This document shows, piece by piece, positions 35,113 through 47,462 of a stretch of DNA of 64,000 bases. The notes beneath the pieces are model-generated. The model did no database searches. It was not told where the DNA came from and saw only the letters and a list, made by a program, of their open reading frames with translations. Positions within the stretch are counted from its first letter, which is position 1; every line of letters starts with the position of its first letter. The stretch is taken from assembly GCF_018294505.1 (NCBI RefSeq), contig NC_057808.1:354628696-354692695 (forward strand). Direction: 5' to 3'. A program made the translations under genes and the position numbers. The stretch is from Triticum aestivum (lineage: Eukaryota; Streptophyta; Magnoliopsida; Poales; Poaceae).

Positions 35113-36155
35113 GCTCTAAGGCTGTGGGTTGGTACGGTATCCGGTGTCGTGTGTATTTTGCATGGCCTATCGAGCCATCCCTCCAGAATAGTTCCGCGTC
35201 CCGTAATGGGCTTAGTTTTCTTCACTATGGGGTCGGGTGCCCCGCGATGGTGCATCCTTTTTGCCCGCCAGAGGGGTTGAGTGGAGACCGGTGGTTCCCA
35301 GCGAGTTGTCTGAGTTTTCCAAGCGCTTTCCATTGCGCAGTACTTCTGTACTATGGTTGCCAAGTCAGCGAAGTGTAATACGCGACGGCAGTTGATGGCG
35401 TTGAGGATTCCTTCGTCTGTGCAATTATTGCAGAATACTGAAATCGCGTCCTCATCGCGGCAATCTTTAATCTTGTCTTTGACAAGGAGGAATCTGGCCC
35501 AAAACTGATGGACTGTTTCCTGAGACTGCTGTCGTATGTACATGAGGTCGCATATATCCGGAGGGCCGGAATTGCTTGGCGAATATTGCTTGTGGTGGGT
35601 GGGTGGCTTTAAATTCGATCCCTGATCCAATTTGGGGTCCAGAGTTTGAAAAACTTCCGAGCTTATTAGTTTGGGCTCCGGGATGTTAAATGATTTCCCA
35701 GGCTCGACGCCCGATTCTAGGTTCGGAGGACTGGGGGTGTCGTCCCACAGACAGGTATCCGGCTCTTCGAGCTCGAAAATCCAAACATAGCTCGTCTTCA
35801 ACATAGGGGAAGAGTTGTTGTTTTGCTCCTCTACGACCGCTATCTGATGGGCGATCGGCGGAGATTTGATTTCTCTCTGATCGGGTTTAAGCCCAATCTA
35901 ATCGTAGTTTGTAGCGACCCCCATGGCAGCGATGCGATCCAGGAGTTTGTTTAAAGACGATAACTCCGCCGGATCCATCCGTTTGGAGTATTCGAAGTCA
36001 ACACAGAGACGATTTTTGATGACCTGAGAAGTCATCATCGGCTTGACGCCGAACGGGCGGTCATGGTAAAGCCACCCAGTCGGAGGGTTTGGCCTGAGGC
36101 CAGGGCTCCTCCGGAGGTGATACTGTCCCTGATAACAAGGCGAGCCATCAATCAT
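35013..36155 (-). pseudogene. Gypsy C gag, internally deleted
   Basis: From the ATG at 36155 (MIDGSPCYQGQYHL) one phase continues to 35013, with a stop near 35898-35900 and others before 35804. It holds an N-terminal region, then jumps to the distal part of the gag core (FWARFLLVKDKIKDCRDEDA ... HFADLATIVQKYCAMESAWK). The central gag block seen in Gypsy B (WIEDFLLHIH) is missing, pointing to an internal deletion. A basic C-terminal tail overlaps the start of the pol frame in a different phase. Confidence 0.75.
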
Positions 36156-36195
36156 GTCTTCGACATCACAGCGGAACTCTCAATGAAAGCACCAA

Positions 36196-36420
36196 TGTCG
36201 GTGTCAAAACCGGCAGATCTCGGGTAGGGGGTCTCGAACTGTGCGTCCAAGGTCGATGGTAACAGGAGACGGGGGACAGGATGTTTACCCAGGTTTGGGC
36301 CCTCTTGATGGAGGTTATACCCTACTTCCTCCTTGATTGATCTTGATGAATATGAGGATTACAAGAGTTGATCTACCACGAGATCGTAATGGCTAAACCC
36401 TAGATGTCTAGCCTGTATGA
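36196..36420 (-). repeat. Gypsy C 5' LTR remnant (225 bp)
   Basis: On the plus strand it begins TGTCGGTGTCAAAACCGG and follows the left LTR until GCCTGTATGA, where it breaks off into rearranged sequence. Confidence 0.88.
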
Positions 36421-36453
36421 CCGTAATGGCTAAACCCTAGAGTTGATCTACCA
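36421..36453. other. Scrambled filler DNA at a repair junction
   Basis: 36421-36440 repeats LTR bases 36384-36403 (19 of 20 identical), and 36441-36453 repeats 36365-36377 (AGTTGATCTACCA), out of order. The second copy overlaps the start of the inverted gag fragment by a few bases. This is what end joining with template switching leaves behind. Confidence 0.75.
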
Positions 36454-36735
36454 TCACTTTTGTGCGAGATTCCTCCTTGTCAAAGACAAGATTAAAGATT
36501 GCCGCGACGAAGACGCGATCTCACTATTCTGCAACAATTGCACGGACGAAGTAATCCTCAACGCCATCAACCGCCATCGTGTATTACACTTCGCTGACTT
36601 GGCAACCATAGTACAGAAGTACTGTGCAATGGAATGTGCCTGGAAAACTCAGGTAGCTCACTGGGAGCCACCAGTTTCCACTCAACCCCTCGTCCGGGCA
36701 AAAAGGATGCACCCTCGTGGGGCGCCCGACCCAAT
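36451..36735 (+). pseudogene. Inverted gag fragment of a Gypsy C-like element
   Basis: The plus-strand frame FLLVKDKIKDCRDEDAISLF ... LHFADLATIVQKYCAMECAW matches the minus-strand gag at about 35230-35520 with a few substitutions, so it comes from a related copy in the opposite orientation. It is cut on the right by CACTA 2. Confidence 0.85.
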
Positions 36736-37447
36736 CACTACAAAAAAAGACACTTCCGTGATGATATGTGTTTCTCACAGTAGGTCACGTTTTCTATCAT
36801 GCATGTACATCCATGACAAATCTATGACAGAATCAAGATACTCATACCTGTGCTGTCGTAGAAGTGTTCCATGACATTACCAAAATTATTATCACGGAAG
36901 TGTCCACTTCCATGACGATAAACCGCGCGTCACAGAAGTGCTTTCGTCAAGGGTGACTGACACGTGGCATCCATCGTAACAGAGCGCCGTTAAGCTATCG
37001 GGTCCGGTTTTGGATCCGATAACCCGTTAACACCCCGGACCAATGGGGATTTTCCACGTGTAAAATCATCATTGGCCGGAGGAAACACGTGTTGCCTCAC
37101 CGTTGGGACAGATGTCATCCACTCATTGGACAGGAGGCGCCTATGATAGGTCGATGTGTGGCACGGCCCAAAGGGCCCATTCCGGTGAAAAAGGCCGGCC
37201 CAGTAAAAAATAGCAGGCCGGCCCATATAAGGCCTAGTTGTGTCAGGTCCATTTAAGCCCACGGCCCATACGAGATGTGCCAATTCGGCCCGTCAACGGC
37301 CCGTTAAAGATTTGACACCATTGCAGCCCATCGTCAGTTCGAGCCCGTTAACATCCCGCTATCTATTTGGGCTCAATATCGGCCCGATGAGATTTCGGCC
37401 TGTTAACGGCCCATTCAGTGGACGGGCCAATTTTCACGATGTACATC

Positions 37448-37890
37448 TTTCGGCCTTTTAGCGACCCATTTAAATATTGGGCTAATTTCCGGCCCGGTGT
37501 GTCTTTCAGCCTATTGACGGCCCATAAAGCAGTTGGGCCATTTGTAGTCGGACCTGAGTTTCGGCCTTTTAGCGACCCATTTAAGTGTTGGGCCAATTTC
37601 CGGCCCGGTGTGTCTTTCAGCCTAGTGACGGCCCATATATCTGTTGGGCCATTTGTAGTTGGACCTGAGTTTTGGCCTTTTAGCGACCCATTTAAGTGTT
37701 GGGCCAATTCCCAGCCCTGTGTGCCTTTCAGCCTGTTAACGGACCATAAATGAGTTGGGCCATTTGTAGTCGAACCTGAGTTTTGGCCTTTTAACGGCCC
37801 ATGCCCTTCATGGTCCAATACCAGCCCGGTTTCTCTTTCGGCCTGCTAAAGGCCCACAACACAGTTGGGCCATTTACAATACGACCTGAC
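37448..37890 (+). repeat. About four 111-bp tandem units in CACTA 2
   Basis: Units start near 37448, 37559, 37670 and 37781, each opening TTTCGGCCTTTTAGCGACCC (or a variant) and containing GTTGGGCCATTTGTAGT. They create a repeated, meaningless open frame on the minus strand. Confidence 0.88.
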
Positions 37891-39006
37891 TTTCAGCCTC
37901 TTAGCGGCCCATGCTCTACATGGTCCAGTACAAGCCCGCTGTCTCTTTCGGCCTACTAAAGGCCCACAGTATAGTTGGGCCATATGTAGCCCGAACTTAG
38001 TAACGGCCTGTTAACGGCCCGTGAAATCAATTGGGCCCACATGTTGCCCGCTTCGATGTCAGCCTGTTAACGACCCGGGAGTTAAGAGGGCCAACCATTA
38101 ACTTTCGGCCTGGTAACGGCCCATTAACTTAATGGGCCCACTAAAGTTCGTACATGTCTTTAGGCCAAATTAGATAATTTGAGCCCATTATGACGAGCAA
38201 TTATGCACAGGACCAAAACCGATCAAGCAAAGGTACGGCATACAGGGAAAAACGTTGCACATCCAGCATATATTACAGGAAATTACATCCACTGGGCAAT
38301 CAAAGATTGACTCCAGTGCAAATAAATGAACAGAACCTAACGATCTACAACGTCACAATCTGCAACCTCAGCACGTATAACGCCCATAAGCATGTGGGCA
38401 AGTTCTTGCTGCTTTGCTACACTCTCTCTGAAAACATTGATCAGTTGTTGTGTCGCACGACTCTGCACCTCTGATTCCTCCACCATTTCTATCATTCCTT
38501 CAGCCATTAATTGGTTCACAAACATACATTTTTTCCGTTGCATTCGAGACAGAGGATACTGAACAGATTCAGATGGCGATTTTGGCAGGCTTGTATTATT
38601 GATAGTGGAGAGTGTCTCGACCACTGCATCATAACATAAATTAGGAGGGGAACCAAATAGATTAATCATGAGTTATTGGCATATTACCTGGCCTAGATTT
38701 ATTGGAAAGAAACAATGGGGTTGCCTTGCTGTTTTCAGAGTTTGTCTTCTTATCTTCAGCAGCCTGCACCAAATTAAGACACTAGCATTGCTATCATTGG
38801 CCAAGTCAGATAATAGGAAAGCAACATTGGTACAATGAACGTTTGGGCAACTAGCCAACACCAAATTAACACAATATGGCACAGCTATCATCAGCCAGGT
38901 AAGGTAATACGAAAGCAACATTGACACAATGAATGAATGGGCAACCAGAGCAGCACTACAATTCATTAATGTGCATGATATGAGATAGTACACTCATGCA
39001 GCTCAG

Positions 39007-39015
39007 TATGCAAAA
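39007..39015 (+). repeat. 9-bp target duplication of the Mutator-type element
   Basis: TATGCAAAA here and again at 40080-40088. The uninterrupted form is seen in the duplicate copy near 49551 (GGATGCAAAACTACC). Confidence 0.88.
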
Positions 39016-40079
39016 GAAAAAAGTCCATTTTACTACCCTGAACAAAGTGGGTGGTTCACATTACCCCCTGATCTATTTTTTGGTTCATTTACCCCCCTAA
39101 ACAATCTCATACCGGACAAAAAACCACCCTAAGTGGTTTACCCAGACCGGATGGTGACGTGGACACGGTCAAAGGTGTTATTTGACCTGCAGGTGGGTCC
39201 CACTCATCAGTTTTTAAAAAAAATCAAAGAAATAGAAGAAAAAAGGGGCGGCCCCCTACTGCAGTAGCAGCCGGCCACAGCGGCGGCGGCCGGTGCGCGC
39301 GGAGCCNNNNNNNNNNNNNNNNNNNNNNNNNNNNNNNNNNNNNNNNNNNNNNNNNNNNNNNNNNNNNNNNNNNNNNNNNNNNNNNNNNNNNNNNNNNNNN
39401 NNNNNNNNNNNNNNNNNNNNNNNNNNNNNNNNNNNNNNNNNNNNNNNNNNNNNNNNNNNNNNNNNNNNNNNNNNNNNNNNNNNNNNNNNNNNNNNNNNNN
39501 NNNNNNNNNNNNNNNNNNNNNNNNNNNNNNNNNNNNNNNNNNNNNNNNNNNNNNNNNNNNNNNNNNNNNNNNNNNNNNNNNNNNNNNNNNNNNNNNNNNN
39601 NNNNNNNNNNNNNNNNNNNNNNNNNNNNNNNNNNNNNNNNNNNNNNNNNNNNNNNNNNNNNNNNNNNNNNNNNNNNNNNNNNNNNNNNNNNNNNNNNNNN
39701 NNNNNNNNNNNNNNNNNNNNNNNNNNNNNNNNNNNNNNNNNNNNNNNNNNNNNNNNNNNNNNNNNNNNNNNNNNNNNNNNNNNNNNNNNNNNNNNNNNNN
39801 NNNNNNNNNNNNNNNNNNNNNNNNNNNNNNNNNNNNNNNNNNNNNNNNNNNNNNNNNNNGAAAGAGAGACAGAGAGAGGGAGAGAGACCTGACAAGGGAC
39901 CCTACCCAGGTCAAAGCCGCCGTTGACTAGTGCCACATTAGCAACGGGCGGAGACAAACCAGCCAGGGGGTGCTTTGTCTGGTTTTGGTTTGTTTGGGGG
40001 GGTAGATGAAGCCGAAAAATAGATCAGGGGGTTAAGTGAACCACCCACTTTATTCAGGGTAGTAAAATGGACTTTTTTC
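39016..40079. mobile_element. Mutator-type element with long inverted ends and an assembly gap
   Basis: The ends are inverted repeats of more than 40 bp: GAAAAAAGTCCATTTTACTA ... and its complement ending TAGTAAAATGGACTTTTTTC. The 9-bp target duplication fits Mutator-like elements. The interior is partly unsequenced. The visible interior is GC-rich on the left (GGCGGCGGCC) and has a GAGAGA-rich stretch on the right. No transposase is visible. Confidence 0.85.
39307..39859. other. Assembly gap (553 N)
   Basis: Continuous run of N. Reading frames drawn through it are artefacts. Confidence 1.
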
Positions 40080-40580
40080 TATGCAAAACTACCAAGCAGT
40101 TTTCTTTACAAAAATCAACATTGGCGCCTTTAACATCTTTCTACAACAAATTTTAGATCAGACAAAGGTTGGATTCACGCCGATTAACAAAATACATGCT
40201 GATGTAAAAATATAGTGATATACAACAGGTACTTACATCAGCATTGGAGCACAGAGAATTCCCGCAAGATATTTTCCTCGAATACAATGCCAATGAAGGA
40301 AATCTTCTATCATTTAACCTTATTTTCTAAAAGAGAGATGGGTAAGAAACATGTAGAAAATATGTATCAGAATGCTATAAAATTTCATGATGCGAGGATG
40401 CGCACATGCTTCTTAGAATGGAGTTGACATTCTTTTGCTGGACTGGAGCGGACTAGTTCTTTGGCCACTGGAATCTGCTTATTATCAGTGGGAGTTGGGT
40501 TTCTCTGTGCTGGAGCAGTATCTATCAAAAATGGAGTTGGTTTATTATCTCCTGGCGTTTGGATCTTTTGCAAAGACCTG

Positions 40581-40585
40581 GTTTG
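40581..40585 (+). repeat. Target-site duplication of the Angela-type Copia (GTTTG)
   Basis: GTTTG here and at 49191-49195. The empty site (GACCTGGTTTGTAACCC) survives in the tandem copy at about 50048-50062. Confidence 0.93.
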
Positions 40586-42312
40586 TGTTGGAAATATGCC
40601 CTAGAGGCAATAATAAATTGGTTATTATTATATTTCCTTGTTCATGATAATCGTTTATTATCCATGCTAGAATTGTATTGATAGGAAACTCAGATACATG
40701 TGTGGATACATAGACAACACCATGCCCCTAGTAAGCCTCTAGTTGACTAGCTCGTTGATCAATAGATGGTTACGGTTTCCTGACCATGGACATTGGATGT
40801 CGTTGATAACGGGATCACATCATTAGGAGAATGATGTGATGGACAAGACCCAATCCTAAGCCTAGCACAAGATCGTGTAGTTCGTTTGTTAAGAGCTTTT
40901 CTAATGTCAAGTATCATTCCCTTAGACCATGAGATTGTGCAACTCCCGGATACCGTAGGAATGCTTTGGGTGTACCAAACGTCACAACGTAACTAGGTGG
41001 CTATAAAGGTGCACTACAGGTATCTCCGAAAGTGTCTGTTGGGTTGGCACGAATCAAGACTGGGATTTGTCACTCCGTGTAAACGGAGAGGTATCTCTGG
41101 GCCCACTCGGTAGGACATCATCATAATGTGCACAATGTGACCAAGGAGTTGATCACGGGATGATGTGTTACGGAACGAGTAAAGAGACTTGCCGGTAACG
41201 AGATTGAACAAGGTATCGGGATACCGACGATCGAATCTCGGGCAAGTACTATACTGGTAGACAAAGGGAATTGTATATGGGATTGATTGAATCCTCGACA
41301 TCGTGGTTCATCCGATGAGATCATCGAGGAGCATGTGGGAGCCAACATGGGTATCCAGATCCCGCTGTTGGTTATTGACCGGAGAGTCGTCTCGGTCATG
41401 TCTGCGTGTCTCCCGAACTTGTAGGGTCTACACACTTAAGGTTCGGTGACGCTAGGGTTATAGAGATATTAGTATGCGGTAACCCGAAAGTTGTTCGGAG
41501 TCCCGGATGAGATCCCAGACGTCACGAGGAGTTCCGGAATGGTCCGGAGGTAAAGATTTATATATGGGAAGTCTTATTTTGGTCGCCGGAAAAGTTTCGC
41601 GCATTATCGGTATTGTACCGGGAGTGCCGAAAGGGGTCCGGGGGTCCACCAAGGGGGTCCACCAGCCCCGGGGGGCCACATGGGCTGTGGGGGTGTGTGC
41701 CTTGGCCTATATGGGCCAAGGGCACCAGCCCCAAGAGGCCTATGCGCCAAGAGATAAGGGAAAGGGAGAGTCCTAAAGGGTGAAGGCACCTCCGAGGTGC
41801 CTTGGGGAGGATGGACTCCTCCCTGGCCGCACCCTTCCTTGGAGGAAGGGCCAAGGCTGCGCCCCCCCCTCTCCCTTGGCCCTATATATAGTGGGGGGGA
41901 GGGAGGGCAGCAATACCTAAGCCCTGGCGCCTCCCTCTCCCTCCCGTGACACATCTCCCTCCTCCCGCAGCGCTTGGCGAAGCCCTGTTGGAATCCCGCT
42001 ACTTCCACCACCACGCCGTCGTGCTGCTGGATCTCCATCAACCTCTCCTCCCCCCTTGCTGGATCAAGAAGGAGGAGACGTCGCTGCTCCGTACGTGTCT
42101 TGAACGCGGAGGCGCCGTCCGTTCGGCGCTAGGATCATCGGTGATTTGGATCACGACGAGTACGACTCCATCAACCCCGTTCTCTTGAACGCTTCCGCTC
42201 GCGATCTACAAGGGTATGTAGATGCACTCCTTCCCTCTCATTGCTAGTAAACTCCATAGATTGATCTTGGTGATGCGTAGAAAATTTTGAATTTCTGCTA
42301 CGTTACCCAACA
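40586..42312 (+). repeat. Copia 5' LTR
   Basis: 1727 bp, TGTTGG ... CCAACA. Contains the LTR promoter with TATATATA at 41883-41890. Confidence 0.93.
41883..41890 (+). promoter_or_regulatory. TATA box of the Copia LTR
   Basis: TATATATA in CTTGGCCCTATATATAGTGG; the same box is at 48761-48768 in the 3' LTR. Confidence 0.65.
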
Positions 42313-43287
42313 GTGGCATCATGAGCTAGGTCTATGCGTAGTTTCTATGCACGAGTAGAACACAAAGTAGTTGTGGGCGTCGATGTTGTCAATTTACTTG
42401 CCGTTACTAGTCTTATCTTGATTCAGCGGCATCTTGGGATGAAGCGACCCGGACCGACCTTACACGTACACTTACGTGAGATAGGTTCCACCGACTGACA
42501 TGCACTAGTTGCATAAGGTGGCTAGCGGGTGTCTGTCTCTCCCACTTTAGTCGGATCGGATTCGATGAAAAGGGTCCTTATGAAGGGTAAATAGAAATTG
42601 GCATATCACGTTGTGGCTTTTGCGTAGGTAAGAAACGTTCTTGCTAGAATCCCATAGCAGCCACGTAAAACATGCAACAACAATTAGAGGACGTCTAACT
42701 TGTTTTTGCAGGGTATGCTATGTGATGTGATATGGCCAAAAGGATGTGATGAATGATATATGTGATGTATGAGATTGATCATGTTCTTGTAATAGGAATC
42801 ACGACTTGCATGTCGATGAGTATGACAACCGGCAGGAGCCATAGGAGTTGTCTTAATTTATTGTATGACCTGCGTGTCAATAAAAAACACCATGTAATTA
42901 CTTTACTTTATTGCTAACCGTTAGCCATAGTAGTAGAAGTAATAGTTGGCGAGACAACTTCATGAAGACACGATGATGGAGATCATGATGATGGAGATGA
43001 TGGTGTCATGTCGGTGACGAAGGTGATCATGCCGCGCCTCGAAGATGGAGATCAAAAGGCGCAAGATGATATTGGCCATATCACATCACTTTATGATTTG
43101 CATGTGATGTTTATCATGTTTACATCTTATTTTCTTAGAACGACAGTAGCATAAATAAGATGATCCCTCGCTAAAATTTCAAGAGACGTGTTCCCCCTAA
43201 CTGTGCACCGTTGCGAAGGTTCGTTGTTTTGAAGCACCACGTGATGATCGGGTGTGATAGATTCTAACGTTCGAATACAATGGGTGT

Positions 43288-43386
43288 TGACGAGCCTAGC
43301 ATGTACAGACATGGCCTCGGAACACATGCAGAACACTTAGGTTGACTTGACGAGCCTAGCATGTACAGACATGGCCTCGGAACACA
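43288..43386 (+). repeat. Two 39-bp direct copies, 60 bp apart
   Basis: TGACGAGCCTAGCATGTACA... occurs at 43288-43326 and identically at 43348-43386, in the leader of the Copia element. Confidence 0.9.
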
Positions 43387-43639
43387 AGAGATCGAAAGGT
43401 CGAACATGAGTCGTATAGTAGATGCGATCAACATGGAGATGTTCACCGATGATGACTAGTCCGTCTCACGTGATGATCGGACACAGCCTAGTTTGACTCG
43501 GATCATGTATCACTTAAATGACTAGAGGGATGTCTATCTGAGTGGGAGTTCATTAATCAGATGAACTTCATTATCATGAACATAGTCAAAAGGTCTTTGC
43601 AAATTATGGCATAGCTTACGCTTTAGTTCTACTGTTTAA

Positions 43640-46600
43640 GATATGTTCCTAGAGAAAATTTAGTTGAAAGTTGATAGTAGAAACTATGCGGACTGGGTCC
43701 GTGAATTGAGGATTGTCCTCATTGCTGCACAGAAGGCTTATGTCCTTAATGCACCCCTCGGTGTGCAGAACCTCAACGTTGTCTGTAGATGTTGCGAAAC
43801 ATCTGACATAGACGTTTTGATGACTACGTGATAGTTCAGTGCGTAATGCTAACGGTTTAGAATTGTGGCACCAAAGACGTTTTTGAAACGTCGCAGAACA
43901 TATGAGATGTTCCGAAGACTGAAATTGGGATTTCAGACTAGTGCCCACGTCAAGAGGTATGAGACCTCTGACAAGTTTCTTAAGCCTGCAAACTAAGGGA
44001 GAAAAGCTCAATCGTTGAGCATGTGCTCAGATTGTCTGAGTACCACAATCGCTTGAATCGAGTGGGAGTTAATCTTCCAGATGAGATAGTGATGGTTCTC
44101 CATAGTCACTGCCACCAAGCTATTAGAGCTTCGTGATGAACTATAATATATCAGGGATAGATATGATGATCCTTGAGCAACTCGCGATGTTTGACACCGC
44201 GAAAGTAGAAATCAAGAAGGAGCATCAATTGTTGATGGTTAGTAAAACCACTAGTTTCTAGAAGGGCAAGGGCAAAAGGGATACTTCATGAAACAGCAAA
44301 TCATTTGCTGCTCTAGTGAAGAATCCCAAGGTTGAACCCAAACCCGAGACTAAGTGCTTCTGTAATGAGGGGAACGGTCGCTGAAGCAGAACTACCCTAG
44401 ATACTTGATAGATGAGAAGGCAGGCAAGGTCGACAGAAGTATATTGGATATACATTATATGAATGTGTACTTTACTAGTGCTCCTAGCAGCACCAGGGTA
44501 TTAGATACCGGTTCGGTTGCTAAGTGTTAGTAACTCGAAATAAAAGCTGCAGAATAAACGGAGACTAGCTAAAGGTGAGATGACGATATGTGTTGGAAGT
44601 GTTTCCAAGGTTGATGTGATCAAGCATCGCATACTCCCTCTACCATCGAGATTGGTGTTTGCGTTGAGCATAAACATGATTGGATTATGTTTATCGCAAT
44701 ACGGTTATTCATTTAAGGAGAATAATGGTTACTCTGTTTATTTGAATAATACCTTCAATGGTCTTGCACCTAAAATGAATCTCGATCGCAGTGATACACA
44801 TGTTCGTGCCAAAAGATATAAAATAGTAATGATAGTACCACATACTTGTGGCACTGCCATTTGAGTCATATTGGTATAGAACGCATGAAGAAGCTCCATG
44901 TAGATGGATCTTTGGACTCACTCGTTTTTGAAAAGATTGAGACATGCGAACCATGTCTATTGGTATATATGCATGAAGAAACTCCATGCAGATGGATCGT
45001 TTGGACTCACTTGATTTTGAATCACTTGAGACATGCAAATCATACCACATGGGCAAGATGACTGAAAGGCCTCGTTTTTCAGTAAGATGGAACAAGAGAG
45101 CAACTTGTTGGAAGTAATACATTTTGATGTATGCAGTCCAATGAGTGCTGAGGCATGCAGTGGATATCGATATGTTCTTACTTCACAGATGATTTGAGTA
45201 GATGCTGAGAATATTTACTTGATGAAACACAAGTCTGAATTATTGACAGGTTCAAGTAATTTCAGAGTGAAGTTGAAGATCGTCGTGACAAGAGGATAAA
45301 ATGTCTATGATATGATCATAGAGATATCTGAGTTACGAGTTTGGCACACAATTAAGACATTGTGGAAAGTGTTTCACAATTAATACCGCCTGGAACACCA
45401 CAGTGTGATGGTGTGTCTGAACATCATAACTGCACCCTATTGGATATGGTACATGCCATGATGTCTCTTATCGAATTACCACTATCGTTTATGGGTTAGG
45501 CATTAGAGACAACCGCATTCGCTTTAAAAAAGGGGCACCACGCAATTCCGTTGAGACGACACCGTTTAGAGAAACCTAAATTGTCGTTTCTTAAAAATTG
45601 GGGCTGCGATGCTTATGTGAAAAAGTTTCAGGCTGATAAGCTCGAACCCAAAGCGAATAAATGCATCTTCATAGAATACCCAAAACAGTTGGGTATACCT
45701 CCTATTTCAGATCTGGAAGCAAAAGTAATTGCTTCTAGAGACAGGTCCTTTCTCGAGGAAAAGTTTTCTCGAAAGAATTGAGTGGGAGGATGGTGGAGAC
45801 TTGATAAGGTTATTGAACCGTCACTTCAACTAGCGTGTAGCAGGGCACAGGAAGTTGTTCCTGTGGCACCTACACCAATTGAAGTGGAAGCTTATGATAG
45901 TGATCATGAAACTTCGGATCAAGTCACTACCAAACCTCGTAGGACGACGAGGATGCGTACTACTTCAGAGTAATGTGTAATCCTGTCTTGGAAGTCATGT
46001 TGTTGGACAACGATGAACCTATGAGCTGTGGAGAAGCGATGGTGGGCACGGATTCCGATGAATGGCTCGAGGCCATGAAATCCGAGATAGAATCCATGTA
46101 TCAGAACAAAGCATGGAATTTGGTGAACTTGCCCGATGATCGGCAAGCCATTGAGATAAATGGATCTTTAAGAAGAAGACGGACGTGGACGGTAATGTTA
46201 CCGCCTATGAAGCTCGACTTGTGGCAAAGAGTATTTTCACAAGTTCAAGGAGTTGACTACGATGAGATTTTCTCATCCGTAGCGATGCTTAAGTCCGTCG
46301 GAATCATGTTAGCATTAGCTGCATTTATGAAATCTGGCAGATGGATGTCAAAACAAGTTTCCTTACCAGTTTTCGTAAGGAAAGGTTGTATGTGATACAA
46401 TCAGAAAGGTTTTGTCGATCCTAAGGATGCTGAAAGGTATGCTAGCTCCAGCGATCCTTCCATGGATTAGAGCAAGCATCTCGGAGTCAGAATATACGCT
46501 TTGATGGAGTGATCAAAGTTTTTGGGTTTATACAAAGTTTGTTAGAAACTTGTATTTACAATAAAGTGAGTGGGAGCGCTACAGCATTTCTGATAAGTAT

Positions 46601-47320
46601 ATGTGAATGACATATTGTTGATCCGAAATGATGTAAAATTTCTGGAAATCATAAAGGGTTGTTTGAAAGGAGTTTTTCAAGGGAAGACCTGGATAAAGCT
46701 GCTTATATATTGGGCATCAAGATCTATAGAGATAGATCAAGACGCCTGATGATACTTTCAAATGAATACATACCGTGACAAGTTTTTGAAGGAGTTCAAA
46801 AATAGATCAGCAAAGAAGGAGTTCTTGGCTGTGTTACAAGGTGTGAGTATTGAGTAAGACTCAAGACCTGACCACAGCAGAAGAGAGAGAAAGGACGAAG
46901 GTCGTCCCCTATGCTTTAGACGTAGGCTCTACAGTATGATATGCTGTGTACCGCACATGAAGTGTGCCTTGCCGTGAGTTGGTCGAGGCGTACAATAGTG
47001 ATCCGGGAATGGATCACATGACAACAGTCGAACTTATCCTTAGTATCTAGTGGACTAAGGAATTTTCTCGATTATGGAGGTGAAAAGGAGTTCGTCGTAA
47101 AGGGTTACGTCGATGCGAACTTTGACACTAATCCGGATGACTCTAAGTAGTAAACCGGATTCGTATAGTAGAGCAGTTATTTGAAATGGCTCCAAGTAGT
47201 GCGTGGTAGCATTCACAAGATGACATAGATATTCGTAAAGCACACACGGATCTGAATGGTTCAGACCCGTTGACTAATAACCTCTCTCACAAGCATAACA
47301 TGATCAAACCAGAACTCATT
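43640..47320 (+). pseudogene. Copia polyprotein remnant (gag, integrase, RT, RNase H)
   Basis: Short frames in the expected Copia order are recognisable. Gag: NYADWVRELRIVLIAAQKAY near 43682. A decayed CCHC knuckle lies near 44357. The gag-pre-integrase block is HCHLSHIGIERMKKLHVDGS at 44849. The integrase tail is NWGCDAYVKKFQADKLEPKA near 45597. Reverse transcriptase: EWLEAMKSEIESMYQNKAWN near 46061, with VQGVDYDEIFSSVAMLKS. The C-terminal end (SHKHNMIKPELIEW) is near 47289. Stops and frameshifts are frequent in every piece, far more than the 2% LTR difference would predict, so the coding region was probably already defective when the element moved. Confidence 0.85.
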
Positions 47321-47462
47321 GAGTGGTAATCACATAGTGATGTGAACTAGATTGTTGACTCTAGTAAACTCTTTGGATGTTGGTCACATGGTGATGTGAC
47401 CTGTGAGTGTTAATCACATGGTGATGTGAACTAGATTATTGACTCTAGTGCAAGTGGGAGAC

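Larger units (their letters stand above)
26605..36420 (-). mobile_element. Gypsy C: Tat-lineage LTR retrotransposon with pol, 5' LTR truncated
   Basis: On the plus strand the order is 3' LTR (26605-27076), polypurine complement (GTAGCCCCCGAACC, 27077-27090), antisense gene (27401-30201), integrase, RNase H/RT/protease, gag, and the 5' LTR remnant (36196-36420). The LTRs resemble those of Gypsy B end to end. The 5' LTR stops after 225 bp, before the segment that holds the TATA box in the other LTR, so the promoter is lost. The Tat lineage is inferred from the second RNase H domain in pol. Confidence 0.88.

Noticed and set aside
24043..36736. The two inward-facing CACTA ends as one composite transposon enclosing 12.7 kb
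   Set aside because: Each end continues outward into its own subterminal repeats, so these are two separate elements in opposite orientation.
37363..37818. A 151-codon minus-strand frame with repeated NGPT and HLNGSLKG blocks
   Set aside because: It is produced by the 111-bp GGCC-rich tandem repeat; its length is a multiple of three, so any frame stays open.
39207..39957. Long frames of about 200-235 codons on both strands
   Set aside because: They read through 553 undetermined bases and have no meaning.
41014..42188. Several 80-145-codon frames in the Copia LTR, repeated at 47891-49066
   Set aside because: They occur identically in both LTRs, overlap on opposite strands, and LTRs of this family do not encode protein.
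43288..43386. CRISPR-like spaced repeats
   Set aside because: Only two copies, inside a retrotransposon leader of a plant genome.
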